The position numbers and the translations under genes are program-made. The notes under the pieces are model-generated. The model made no database searches and was not told the DNA's origin. It saw only the letters and a program-made list of their open reading frames with translations. Shown here piece after piece: positions 1 through 8,641 of a DNA stretch of 64,000 nt (positions are counted from its first letter, which is position 1; each line of letters opens with the position of its first letter). The stretch covers positions 124,001-188,000 of the forward strand of contig NZ_LGDD01000120.1 of NCBI RefSeq assembly GCF_001279695.1, read 5' to 3'. This stretch comes from Streptomyces sp. WM6378. GTDB taxonomy: Bacteria > Actinomycetota > Actinomycetes > Streptomycetales > Streptomycetaceae.

Positions 1-1835
1 CGCGGGAGATCACCGCTTCCCTCGCCGTCGGCGGGCACCCCGTCGAGGATGCGGTCGGCCGCCTCGAAGCAGTCGTACGCCTCCGGGTAGCGCCACTCGC
101 GCAGTCGCAGCAGTCCCAGGGATTCGACGGCGGTGGCGTGGCCCCGGACGTGGCCGACGGCCTGTTCGATGCGGGCGGCCGAGGTGAAAGCGCTCTCGGC
201 CTCGGCCGGCCGGCGAAGTTCCGTGAGGTTCAGGCCGAGCAGGGTCTGCATACGGGCGGCCTCGCGGGAGTTCGGGTCGTGGGCCTCGGTGACCCGGACG
301 CCCGCGCGCAGGGCGGGGAGCAGTTCGTCGTGGCAGCCCATCTTCAGCTGCATCGGCCACAGGGCCTGGTTCAGCCGGAAGACGGAGTCCGCGTCCCCCA
401 ACTCCTCGGCCGCGCCGATCGCTTGGAGGAGATTGCCCAGTTCGTCGCGCAGCGCCTTCAGCGCCTCGCCGGCGTCCGTATACCGCGCACCGGCCCGCGT
501 CGGCTGCTCCGGACCCAGCCGCCAGCCCTGGCTGAGGGCGGCCTTGCTCGCCGGTTCGGCGAAGCCGACGCACCAGCGCACCGCGCGCCGCACCGCCTCT
601 TCCACCGCGGCGAGGCCGTCCTCACGGAGCGCCTGCGTCGCGGCGTACTCCCGGGCCAACGGTCTGACCCGGTACGTTCCGTTGGTCGCGCTCTCAAGGA
701 GGCGGCTGTCCGCGAGTTCGCCCAGGATGCGTTCGGCGGCCGTCTCGTCAAGACCCAGCGTGGCCGCGGCCATCGGCGCGCCGATGGCGGGCCAGTCGTG
801 CTGGGCGAGCAGCCGCAGGGCCCGCGCGGCGTCCGGGCCGAGGTCGCGCATGCCGTCGGCGACGGCCGTGCGGGCCGCGTCGCCGCCCGGGTCCGCGTCC
901 TGGCGCCAGTGCCGTGCGGTGAGACGGGCGGCGGCGGCGCGCAGCGCGAAGGGGGAACCGGCGCAGCGCGCGAGCACGGCGGGCAGGGCGGCACGGTCCA
1001 GCGGCACGTTCCCGGCCTTGGCGACCTCGGCGAGGAGCCGCCGCGCGTCCCTGTCGGCGAGCGGTCCGACCGGGATCCCCACCGCGTCGAGGCCGGGCAG
1101 GGGGTGGCGGGCCGCCACGATGACGAACACGCCGGGCGCGGAGGTGAGCACGGGCAGGATCTGCGCCGCGGACCGGGCGTGGTCGAGGACGATCAGCATC
1201 CGGCGGTCCGCCGTACAGGCGCGCAACAGGGTCTGGCGGTCGTCGTGCCCCGGCGGGATCTCCGCCGCCGGGATGCCGAACTGCTGGAGCAGCAGCCGCA
1301 GTACGGTCGACGGGTCGGCCCCGGTGGTGGAGCCGGTGCCGGGGCCGGTGCCGCGCAGGTCGGCGTACAGCTGTCCGTCGGGGAAGCGGCGCAGTTCGGT
1401 GCAGCCCCAGTGGATGGCGAGCGCGCTGGTGCCGATGCCCTGCGGGCCGTGCAGCACGGCGACCCGGGGCCGGCCGTCCGCCTTGCGGAAGGCCTCCCGG
1501 CTCAGGGCCCGGCGCTGGCTGTCGCGGTCGGTGAAGAAGCGGGTGGAGGCGTGCAGTGCGGGCACTTGGTTCGGGTGGCCGGGGCGCGGGGCGCTGCGCG
1601 CGAACGCCGTCCAGGCGCCGGCGAGGGCGGCGTCCTGACGTAACGCCTCGTGAACCTGCCGGGCGACGCCGTCCAGTTCGTCGCGGCTCTGTGGGGCGCG
1701 GACCTCGCGGCCGACGGCACGGCGGACCAGACCGCCGACGCTTTCCCAGGCGGCTTTGCCCGCTTCGTTCGCGAGGGCCGTGCCGACCGAGCCGAGTACG
1801 GCGGCGATGGCCGCCGTCGATGTGGGATCCAGCAT
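1..1835 (-). CDS. NB-ARC-like ATPase/TPR regulator, 3' end beyond window
   Basis: Reading leftward from the ATG at 1833-1835, about 611 codons are open to the window edge, so the C-terminus is missing. The product resembles Streptomyces STAND proteins: an N-terminal helical region, a P-loop-like segment near residues 130-137 (GPQGIGTS), a Walker B-like strand (RMLIVLDHA), a winged-helix-like part (residues about 330-400) and then helical repeats of TPR style. The usual Walker A lysine is absent (GIGTSAL instead of GVGKTAL), so nucleotide binding may be lost or altered. Codon 65 is TTA (1641-1643), suggesting bldA-dependent translation. No strong Shine-Dalgarno sequence precedes the ATG. The family usually acts as signal-responsive switches; the ligand is unknown. 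Confidence 0.75.
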   Translation of the reverse strand, partial: MLDPTSTAAIAAVLGSVGTALANEAGKAAWESVGGLVRRAVGREVRAPQSRDELDGVARQVHEALRQDAALAGAWTAFARSAPRPGHPNQVPALHASTRFFTDRDSQRRALSREAFRKADGRPRVAVLHGPQGIGTSALAIHWGCTELRRFPDGQLYADLRGTGPGTGSTTGADPSTVLRLLLQQFGIPAAEIPPGHDDRQTLLRACTADRRMLIVLDHARSAAQILPVLTSAPGVFVIVAARHPLPGLDAVGIPVGPLADRDARRLLAEVAKAGNVPLDRAALPAVLARCAGSPFALRAAAARLTARHWRQDADPGGDAARTAVADGMRDLGPDAARALRLLAQHDWPAIGAPMAAATLGLDETAAERILGELADSRLLESATNGTYRVRPLAREYAATQALREDGLAAVEEAVRRAVRWCVGFAEPASKAALSQGWRLGPEQPTRAGARYTDAGEALKALRDELGNLLQAIGAAEELGDADSVFRLNQALWPMQLKMGCHDELLPALRAGVRVTEAHDPNSREAARMQTLLGLNLTELRRPAEAESAFTSAARIEQAVGHVRGHATAVESLGLLRLREWRYPEAYDCFEAADRILDGVPADGEGSGDLP

Positions 1836-2138
1836 GTCCCGCCCCCGATTCACCTGTCGCCCCGGCCTGCCGCGGCCACGCCAGGGCCCGTCCGGCGGAT
1901 CTTGTCTGGGACGCGGGGGTCCGGCACGCCCATCTGCGGCGTTGTCGTCAATCGCCGACGCTCCGCGTCGCCTCAATCCTCCGCCTTGCAGCCGGACGCA
2001 CCAGATCCCCGCTCACCAGGACCACATGGGTCAAGGCGCCTCGTGGGCGACCAGATCCACCGGACAGACCCTAGCAACATCCTTTCCGGGGACCCGAGTT
2101 CGCCCGGGGTTGGCCGAAACCGTACGGTGCGGGCGACG
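1836..2138. other. Intergenic region upstream of the NB-ARC-like gene
   Basis: About 300 bases separate the start of the NB-ARC-like gene from the end of the MmyB-like gene. No convincing ORF or hairpin was recognised. It presumably carries the promoter of the leftward gene. Confidence 0.4.
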
Positions 2139-2915
2139 CTAGCGGGTCGGCACCACGCTGAGGTGGGCGCGGCCGCGCCGGGGGGCGGTGGGCTCGGTCT
2201 CGCGGAGCACCAGGGTCAGCCGGCGAAGCCCGAACTCCCGCAGCGTGCGCGGGGATTCGCTGACCAGGCGGCAGCTGGTGCGGCCGCGCTCCGGGTCGGG
2301 GTGGCGCACGTGCCGTACCGCGCCGTCGTGGTGCACCGCCGCGTCGCCGACCGCCCGGACCCAGTGCGGCAGGCCGAGGCGGAAGGCGGCGTCCATGATC
2401 GGGTCGTCGGCGATCTCCTGGCGGATGTCCCGCAGCCCGGGAGCGCTCTCGTCGTCGGCGAACGCCTCGGCGAACTGGGCCAGCATCGGCAGGCACCAAG
2501 CGGTCTCGTGCTCGGCGAGCACACTGGCCGCCTCCGGGTGGAACAGCACGAAGCGCAGGAAGTTGTGGCCGGGCATGGCGGTCGGGTGCGGCCCGACGCC
2601 GCCGAAGAGCGCGTCGTACGCCGGATTGGCGTGGGCCACGCCCCAGCCCGGATCGAGGACCACGGACGGGAAGGGCAGGGCGTCCGTCATCGCGAAGTAG
2701 TCGTGGACATAGGCCCTGAGCTCGGGGTCGTCCGGGAGCTCCCTGGCCACAGGGGCGCCCGTTCTCACGGTCGTCGTGTCGTCGGCGGCACGCTCCCCCG
2801 CGGCCGTCTGCTGTCCGGGCCGCTCCTGGACCAGGGCGAACGGGCGCCCCACCACCGGAGCGTGCGCTGTCACAACCTTGGTCACCGAATCCTTCGCCAC
2901 CGATTCTTCCGCCAT
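2139..2915 (-). CDS. MmyB-type ligand-binding protein lacking a HTH
   Basis: The 258-residue product has a disordered N-terminus (about 70 residues, no helix-turn-helix seen) and then a domain like the ligand-binding part of MmyB-type XRE regulators: a PAS-like start (ANPAYDALFG), the NFLRFVLFHPEA segment and the closing RHPDPERG...LREFGLRRLTLVL segment. In the family this PAS-like domain binds fatty-acid-like ligands and is normally fused to an N-terminal XRE HTH. Here it stands alone, divergent from an XRE gene at 3179, so it may work as a separate sensor partner. The ATG at 2913-2915 follows GAGGAG about 11 bases upstream. Confidence 0.65.
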   Translation of the reverse strand: MAEESVAKDSVTKVVTAHAPVVGRPFALVQERPGQQTAAGERAADDTTTVRTGAPVARELPDDPELRAYVHDYFAMTDALPFPSVVLDPGWGVAHANPAYDALFGGVGPHPTAMPGHNFLRFVLFHPEAASVLAEHETAWCLPMLAQFAEAFADDESAPGLRDIRQEIADDPIMDAAFRLGLPHWVRAVGDAAVHHDGAVRHVRHPDPERGRTSCRLVSESPRTLREFGLRRLTLVLRETEPTAPRRGRAHLSVVPTR

Positions 2916-3075
2916 CGAGTACGCGACTCCTCTTGCTGGCCCGCGAGTGCGGCGGCCGGCCTTCGGGCCCGCCCGGGGCTCGGAGGGCGATCTTCACACC
3001 GCGTGGCGATCCTGATACCGCCGACACAATGATGTCAAGCATCGTGGCATTCCGGCCCCCCGAAGCATTGATTGC

Positions 3076-3089
3076 GCCACAACTGTGGC
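3076..3089. promoter_or_regulatory. Palindrome GCCACA-AC-TGTGGC, candidate operator
   Basis: A perfect inverted repeat with 6-base arms and a 2-base centre lies in the divergent region between the MmyB-like gene (start 2915) and the XRE gene (start 3179), about 90 bases before the latter. It is a candidate operator for the XRE regulator. No protein-binding evidence is available. Confidence 0.45.
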
Positions 3090-3178
3090 AAGTTCTGGTT
3101 GTTGTTGCCGGGACCCGCTAACCTCCGGAGCATCCACTGTTGTGCCCACCGACCTCGCATGATCTAGGAGAACTACTG

Positions 3179-3844
3179 GTGACGGACGGCTTCTTGGTTC
3201 CGGGACCGGCGGCCACGGGCCCCCTCGCGGCCGTCGTCGCCCGTGTGGCCGAGCTCGCCGCAAAGCTCGGAACGAGTCAGGCGGACGTGTTCGACGTCCA
3301 CCGGCTCTCCGAGGCCTCGGGCGTTCCGGCCGACGTCGTGGGCGCGCTGCTCGACGGGCAGCCGGCCGGCGAACCCGATCTGCAGGCACGCTTCCTGCAG
3401 CGGTTCAGCCTGCTGCGCAGCACCCGGCGCAAACCCAACGGCCGGCCGCACACCCAGCAGGAGATCGCCGACGGCGCGGGCATGTCGCGCCAGCAGGCGG
3501 GCGCCCTGATCAACGGCGACCGGCGGCCGACGATGGAGCACTGTGACGCGATCCAGCGCTTCTTCGGGGTGCACGCGGGGTTCCTGACCGCCGACGACAC
3601 CGACGCGCTCGGCGGCGCCCTGCTGCGCACCGAGCAGGAGCTGCTCCAGCAACTCGCGGACCGCGAACGCGAGGGGGCGCTCGCCGGGGCCCCCGGCGGG
3701 GACGCGCTGGAGCGCCTGCTCCAGGACCACGGGGTGCGCGGCATCGCCTGGCGGGCCGCCCAGCTCCCCACCGACAAGCACCGCGACAAGGTCACCGAGT
3801 GGCTCGACATGCTCCTGGAGAGCGTCAAGCGGTCGGAGTCCTGA
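3179..3844 (+). CDS. XRE-family transcriptional regulator
   Basis: The GTG at 3179 has a good AGGAG eight bases upstream and was chosen over an in-frame TTG at 3140. The 221-residue product has a helical N-terminus and a central XRE helix-turn-helix around HTQQEIADGAGMSRQQAGALINGDRRPTM, followed by a helical C-terminal part. It heads a compact rightward set: a zinc-protease-like gene of the ImmA/IrrE type, a membrane protein and an FAD oxidoreductase. XRE plus ImmA pairs are known from ICEBs1 and Deinococcus, where the protease cleaves the repressor after a signal. The same logic is inferred here, with this protein the likely substrate. Confidence 0.8.
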   Translation: MTDGFLVPGPAATGPLAAVVARVAELAAKLGTSQADVFDVHRLSEASGVPADVVGALLDGQPAGEPDLQARFLQRFSLLRSTRRKPNGRPHTQQEIADGAGMSRQQAGALINGDRRPTMEHCDAIQRFFGVHAGFLTADDTDALGGALLRTEQELLQQLADREREGALAGAPGGDALERLLQDHGVRGIAWRAAQLPTDKHRDKVTEWLDMLLESVKRSES

Positions 3845-4021
3845 CATGATCCGCACCACGCGGCGGCAGCACCCTGCCGCACCCATCGGCCTGCCCGGAC
3901 ATCGCCGTCCGTTCATTTCAGGCCGTCATGTGATGCCGAGTTCAACGAACTCCGGCTCAATGTTGACTGGATCAATCGCGTACGGCTCGGCAGGCTGCAC
4001 AGAGACGGGCTGCTCGACGAA

Positions 4022-4603
4022 GTGCTGCTCCATGAACGGCTGGCGGGGAGAACGGTGGGCATAGGCAAGGAGATGCGCCGGCTGTGCGGCGAGCTGGTCG
4101 CGGGAATCACGATCCCCGCCCCGGCGGAGCCGACCGCTCTGTACGCCGCCCTGTGCGAGGGCATGAGCAAGCGCCGGGGCCGCCCCGTCGAGTTCCGCAT
4201 GGCGGCCTTCCCGCCCGGCACCGCGAGCGGGCTCTGGCTCGACATGGCGGACCGGGATCTGGTGGTGGTGGAGGAGCGCACGACACCCGATCACCAACTG
4301 GTCATCCTCGGGCACGAGTTGTGGCACATGGACGCGGGGCACGGCAGCCACCATGTGGCGGGCGCGGCGGTCGCCGCCCGGCTGCTGACCGCGGACGGCG
4401 ACCTGGGCGCGGCCGTACGCAAGGTGGCGGCCCGGACGCGTTCCCACTTGGCGGAGGAGTCCGAGGCGGAGAGCTTCGGGCTGCTGCTCGGCAGCAAGTG
4501 CCGCCCCTGGCTGCCCGGTTCAGGGGCATACGTGCCCGCGCACCGGGACGCCATCGCCGGTCGGATCGAAGCCTCCCTGGGCTATCACCGACCACAGGGC
4601 TGA
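4022..4603 (+). CDS. ImmA/IrrE-type metallo-endopeptidase
   Basis: The 193-residue product carries the zinc motif HELWH (residues 98-102) within LGHELWHMDAGHG, typical of ImmA/IrrE-like regulatory proteases. A later acidic residue in the SEAESFG helix could be the third metal ligand. The GTG at 4022 is used provisionally, because it lacks a clear ribosome-binding site and the frame stays open upstream to 3845 with coding-like sequence (for example FNELRLNVDWINRVRLGRL) but no ATG/GTG/TTG. A frameshift or unusual start is possible. Only 3 bases separate its stop from the next gene. Its probable role is signal-triggered cleavage of the upstream XRE protein. Confidence 0.8.
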   Translation: MLLHERLAGRTVGIGKEMRRLCGELVAGITIPAPAEPTALYAALCEGMSKRRGRPVEFRMAAFPPGTASGLWLDMADRDLVVVEERTTPDHQLVILGHELWHMDAGHGSHHVAGAAVAARLLTADGDLGAAVRKVAARTRSHLAEESEAESFGLLLGSKCRPWLPGSGAYVPAHRDAIAGRIEASLGYHRPQG

Positions 4604-4606
4604 CGC

Positions 4607-5794
4607 GTGAAGGACCTGGATTTCTACGTCCCGGCCGTGCTGCTCGCCATCGGGTTCGCCTGCCGGGTGCCCGGCATGCGCCGCACCTGGCGCGACCCGC
4701 TGCTCCGAACCGTCAACGCGCTTCTGCTCGTGGCCAGTTCGGTGCTCTTCTTCGCCGCGCCGACGACGATCGCGGAAGTCAACCGCATCACCGGGGTGCC
4801 GAACTTCTCCGCTCCGCTGGTCTACTCGATCCTCACCGCGTACAACGCCGCCTGCCTAGTGATGATCATCAACTGGCGGGGCGGCCCCCCGAAGGCGGCC
4901 CGCCGGGCGAGCCTGCGGTGTCTGGCGGCCTACGCCCTCGTGATCATCGCGCTGTTCACCCTGTTCGCTCTCGGGGACGCCTCCGAGGAGCGGCTCAGGG
5001 ACCTGGACACGTACTACGCGAACACCCCGTACATCCGCGAGATGATCGTCCTCTATCTGGTCGCGCACTCCATCGCCTCCCTGGTCACGACCGTGCTGTG
5101 CTGGAAATGGTCGGTCCGGGTGCACGGCTGGCTGCGTACGGGCCTGGTGCTCATCGTCAGCGGGTATCTGCTCAACCTGGTCTTCGACGTCCTCAAGTTC
5201 GGCGCGGTCGGGGCGCGTTGGTCGGGGCACGACTGGGACTGGCTCAGTACCAACGCGGCTCCGCCGGTGGCGTCCGTGTCGGCACTGCTCGTCGCCGCGG
5301 GCTTCCTCGTTCCGCTGATCGGGCCGAGGCTCTCGCACACTCGGCAGTCCTGGTCCGCCTACCGCAAGCTGGGCCCCCTGTGGCGGGCCCTGCACGCCGA
5401 GCCGACGGCCGCGGCTGGTTCGGTGCGGATGGCGTGGTGGTCACCGGCCGAGCTCCGGCTGACCTATCGCGAGGCGGGCATCCTCGACGGGGTCCTCTCG
5501 CTCGCCCCCTACTTCGACCTCGCGGTGCACACCGCCGCCAAGTCGGCGGCAGTCTGCGCCGGAGCCGACCCCCGGCGGGCCAAGGCGGTCGCCGACGCGG
5601 CCATGATCGCCGCCGCCCTCACGGCGCGGGCGGACGATCCGGAGGGCCTGGCACTGCGCGGCGAGCAGGTGGAGGCCCCGACCGCCATCGAGCGGGCGCG
5701 GGACCTGGTGCTGGTGTCCGAGGCGTTCCGCAACTCACGCATCGTCGAAGCAGCCCGCCGCGACCCGGCACGGGCGGGAAGCAAGCAGCCATGA
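4607..5794 (+). CDS. MAB_1171c-type membrane protein
   Basis: The 395-residue product has about seven hydrophobic helices in its first 230 residues (for example FYVPAVLLAIGFACRVPG, TVNALLLVASSVLFFAAP, ALVIIALFTLFALG, TGLVLIVSGYLLNLVFDVL) and a cytoplasmic helical C-terminus of about 150 residues. This matches the MAB_1171c family of putative transporters, whose function is unknown. In actinobacteria this family commonly accompanies XRE and ImmA-like genes. The GTG start at 4607 follows the protease stop by 3 bases. The last bases overlap the next ATG (ATGA at 5791-5794), so the genes are translationally coupled. A sensor or export role in the membrane is inferred. Confidence 0.75.
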   Translation: MKDLDFYVPAVLLAIGFACRVPGMRRTWRDPLLRTVNALLLVASSVLFFAAPTTIAEVNRITGVPNFSAPLVYSILTAYNAACLVMIINWRGGPPKAARRASLRCLAAYALVIIALFTLFALGDASEERLRDLDTYYANTPYIREMIVLYLVAHSIASLVTTVLCWKWSVRVHGWLRTGLVLIVSGYLLNLVFDVLKFGAVGARWSGHDWDWLSTNAAPPVASVSALLVAAGFLVPLIGPRLSHTRQSWSAYRKLGPLWRALHAEPTAAAGSVRMAWWSPAELRLTYREAGILDGVLSLAPYFDLAVHTAAKSAAVCAGADPRRAKAVADAAMIAAALTARADDPEGLALRGEQVEAPTAIERARDLVLVSEAFRNSRIVEAARRDPARAGSKQP

Positions 5795-7251
5795 ACACAC
5801 CGGACGCAACATCCTCGGGCTCATCGCACAGGCCCGACGCAACCGCCTCTGCGCCCCTGCGAAAAGGCCGGGCCGTCATCGTCGGAGGCGGGCTCGCTGG
5901 CATGCTGTCGGCGGCCGCGCTCGCCGGACACTGCGACGAGATCACCGTCATCGAGCAGGACACCCTGCCCACGGGGCCGCAGCCGCGCAAGTGCCTCCCC
6001 CAGGCCCGGCACGGCCACATGCTCTGGTGCGGCGGGGCCGAGGCGATGGAACGCCTGGTGCCCGGGGTGATGGAGGACTGGCTGGCCCGCGGCGCGCACC
6101 GGATACCTCTGACGTCCGGGATGGTCGGCCTGTCGGCGCAGGGCTGGTTCCGGCGCTGGCGTGATTCCCACTACCTGATCTCCTGCGGCCGCGACCTCCT
6201 GGACTGGGTGGTACGCGAACGGGTCACCGCCCGCCCCTCGGTGAGGGTGCTCCAGCGGACCAAGGTGCTTTCCCTGACGGGTGGCCCGGGCAGGATCACC
6301 GGTGTCCGGGTGCGTACGGAGGACGGTGTCGAGCGGGTCGTCGAGGCCGACCTGATCGTCGACGCCGGCGGCCGGGGTTCGCGCGCCCAGCAGTGGCTCA
6401 CCGAACTCGGCGTCCCCCTCGCGAAGGAGGAAGTGGTCGACGCCGGCACCGTCTATGCGAGCCGGCTGTTCCGGTCACCGGCCGGGGACGAGCCGTTCCC
6501 CGTGATCAGCCTGCAGGCCGATGTGCACGCGCCGGTCCCCGGTCGCACCGCGACGCTCCTGCCGATCGAGGACCGCCAGTGGCTGATCACGCTCTCCGGC
6601 ACCCGGGGCGGCCGTCCCACCGGGGACAACGAGGCCTTCGTGCCCTTCGCACTGGGCGCCCGGCATCCGGTGGTGGGCGAACTCATCGCCGAGGCCGAAC
6701 CGCTGAGCGAGGTCAGCACCTATGCCAACACCGCCAACCGGCGCAGGTACTTCGAGGACGTGAGCCACTGGCCCGAGGGATTCGTCGCGGTCGGCGACGC
6801 GGTCGCCGTCTCCAACCCCGTGTACGGGCACGGCATGTCGGTGGCCGCGCAGAGCGCGCTCGCCCTGCGCGAGGAGGTCGCCGCACGCGGTCTGACGGCC
6901 CGCGGACTCGCGCGCCGGATACAGCGGGCGGTGGCCCGCCCGGTGGGCATGGCATGGATCCTCTCGGCCGGGCAGGACGCGTTCTACCCAGGGGCCGCCG
7001 CGCACAGGCCCGGCCCGGCCGACCGGGCGCTGTCCCGCTATGTGGGCCGGCTCACGCACACCGCGACCGGCAACTACACGGTGGCCACCGCCCTCACCGA
7101 GGTCATGACGCTGTCGGGTCCCGCCACCGGGCTGCTGCATCCCCGTGTCCTGCTCGCCGCGCTGGCCGGACCCGGCAAGCCGCGACTGACGGCCCCTCCG
7201 CTGACGGAACGTGAACTCGCCCTCGCACAAAGCCCGCAGAAGACCTCCTAG
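5791..7251 (+). CDS. FAD-dependent oxidoreductase
   Basis: The ATG at 5791 overlaps the preceding stop. The 486-residue product has a Rossmann FAD-binding motif near residues 30-38 (VGGGLAGM), a DAGGRGSRAQQWL segment and the distal motif GDAVAVSNPVYGHGMS that contacts the FAD pyrophosphate. These are hallmarks of aromatic-hydroxylase and geranylgeranyl-reductase-like flavoproteins. A much longer ORF in the same frame begins at 4084, but its first part is a shadow of the two preceding genes. Being last in the XRE/ImmA/MAB_1171c operon, it is likely the enzyme whose expression the module controls. The substrate is unknown, possibly a lipid or polyketide. Confidence 0.82.
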   Translation: MNTPDATSSGSSHRPDATASAPLRKGRAVIVGGGLAGMLSAAALAGHCDEITVIEQDTLPTGPQPRKCLPQARHGHMLWCGGAEAMERLVPGVMEDWLARGAHRIPLTSGMVGLSAQGWFRRWRDSHYLISCGRDLLDWVVRERVTARPSVRVLQRTKVLSLTGGPGRITGVRVRTEDGVERVVEADLIVDAGGRGSRAQQWLTELGVPLAKEEVVDAGTVYASRLFRSPAGDEPFPVISLQADVHAPVPGRTATLLPIEDRQWLITLSGTRGGRPTGDNEAFVPFALGARHPVVGELIAEAEPLSEVSTYANTANRRRYFEDVSHWPEGFVAVGDAVAVSNPVYGHGMSVAAQSALALREEVAARGLTARGLARRIQRAVARPVGMAWILSAGQDAFYPGAAAHRPGPADRALSRYVGRLTHTATGNYTVATALTEVMTLSGPATGLLHPRVLLAALAGPGKPRLTAPPLTERELALAQSPQKTS

Positions 7252-7322
7252 TCAGGCATCGCGCATCCGACGCGGAGGCGGCCGATTTGGGGCGCGTATC
7301 GATGCTTCCATAGGATCCGGCG

Positions 7323-8606
7323 ATGATCACCAGAAAACGGCTGGCGGCCGGAGTGTGCGCGCTGGTCGCCACTTTCGCCACCGGCATCCTCCCGGCCGCG
7401 GGCACGGCCTCCGCGGCCGTAGCGCCCGACGGGCAGTCCGAGCAGGCCGCACCCAAGGTCGACCTGGTCCTCGACGTCTCCGGTTCCATGCGGACCGCCG
7501 ACATCGACGGCAAGTCCCGGATGTCCGCCGCCAAGCAGGCGTTCAACGAGGTCCTCGACTCGGTCCCGCAGGAGGTCCAGCTCGGGATACGGACGCTAGG
7601 GGCCAACTACCCCGGCGAGGACCGCAAGGTGGGCTGCAAGGACACCCGCGCGCTCTACCCGGTCGGCCCGCTCAACCGCACCGAGGCCAAGACCGCCGTC
7701 GCCACGCTCGCGCCCACCGGCTGGACCCCCATCGGCCCGGCGCTGCAGGGCGCGGCCGAGGACCTCAAGGGCGGTGACGCCACCCGCCGGATCGTGCTCA
7801 TCACCGACGGCGAGGACACCTGCCAGCCGCTCGACCCGTGCGAGGTGGCCCGCGACATCGCCGCCCAGGGCATCCACCTCACCATCGACACGCTCGGCCT
7901 GATCCCGGACGCCAAGACCCGCGAGCAGCTCACCTGCATCGCCGAGGCCACCGGCGGCACCTACACCTCGGTGCAGCACACCGACCAACTCTCCGGCAAG
8001 GTAAAGCAGTTGGTGGACCGCGCGGCCGACCCGGTCGCCGTGCCCGTCGCCACCACCGGAACCGCGAGCTGTGAGAACGCCCCGCAGCTCAAGCCCGGCC
8101 TGTACACGGACCGCGAGAAGTTCGCCGAGCACCGCTCGTACAAGGTGGACGTGAAGCCCGGCCAGGAGCTGCGCGCCTCCGCCAGCATCGGCGTGGACCG
8201 GCAGACCAACCCCGACTACGGCGTCCTGCTGCGGGCGGTGACCGCGCACGGCCGCGAGATCGTCCGCGGTTCGGAGGCCGGCGACGGCCGTACGGACCTG
8301 ATCTCGACGGGTCTGCGCTATCCCAAGGCCCCCGCCGACGACTCGGACGACAAGACGCCGGAGACCGTCTGCCTCCAGGTCTCCAACTCCTTCTCCGCGC
8401 CGCCCGGCGTCAAGACGGACCCGGGGCTGCCGGTCGAGCTCGCCATCGACGTGGTGGACGGCCCCGACCACGCCTCCGACGTGGCCTCCTTCGGCCTCGG
8501 CCGGGGCTGGTGGCTGCTCGGCGCGCTCGCGCTGACCGGCCTCGTCGCGGGTCTGGTGTGGGGCTGGATCTCGCGCTGGCGCATCGCGGTCTGGCGGACC
8601 AACTGA
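7323..8606 (+). CDS. Secreted, membrane-anchored VWA-domain protein
   Basis: The 427-residue product begins with a Sec-type signal peptide (residues about 1-31, ending near GTASAA). A von Willebrand A domain follows, with the MIDAS motif DVSGSM (residues 51-56) and ITDGED further on. A second extracellular part of about 200 residues follows, and one C-terminal membrane helix (WWLLGALALTGLVAGLVWGW) ends in a basic tail. It is likely an extracytoplasmic metal-dependent adhesion or scaffold protein. Its stop overlaps a possible ATG of the next gene, which has the same secreted and anchored layout, so the two probably form one unit. The partner and function are unknown. Confidence 0.8.
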   Translation: MITRKRLAAGVCALVATFATGILPAAGTASAAVAPDGQSEQAAPKVDLVLDVSGSMRTADIDGKSRMSAAKQAFNEVLDSVPQEVQLGIRTLGANYPGEDRKVGCKDTRALYPVGPLNRTEAKTAVATLAPTGWTPIGPALQGAAEDLKGGDATRRIVLITDGEDTCQPLDPCEVARDIAAQGIHLTIDTLGLIPDAKTREQLTCIAEATGGTYTSVQHTDQLSGKVKQLVDRAADPVAVPVATTGTASCENAPQLKPGLYTDREKFAEHRSYKVDVKPGQELRASASIGVDRQTNPDYGVLLRAVTAHGREIVRGSEAGDGRTDLISTGLRYPKAPADDSDDKTPETVCLQVSNSFSAPPGVKTDPGLPVELAIDVVDGPDHASDVASFGLGRGWWLLGALALTGLVAGLVWGWISRWRIAVWRTN

Positions 8607-8641
8607 TGCCGAACACCACCTCTCACTCCGGGGGTCAACTG

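Noticed and set aside
133..1643. Two 501-codon plus-strand ORFs
   Set aside because: Both are antisense frames of the NB-ARC-like gene, which runs leftward off the window edge.
4084..7251. A 1055-codon ORF on the plus strand
   Set aside because: Only its last 486 codons (from 5791) are a real gene. The earlier part overlaps the ImmA-like and MAB_1171c-type genes in another frame and has the Arg/Gly/Pro-rich look of a shadow.
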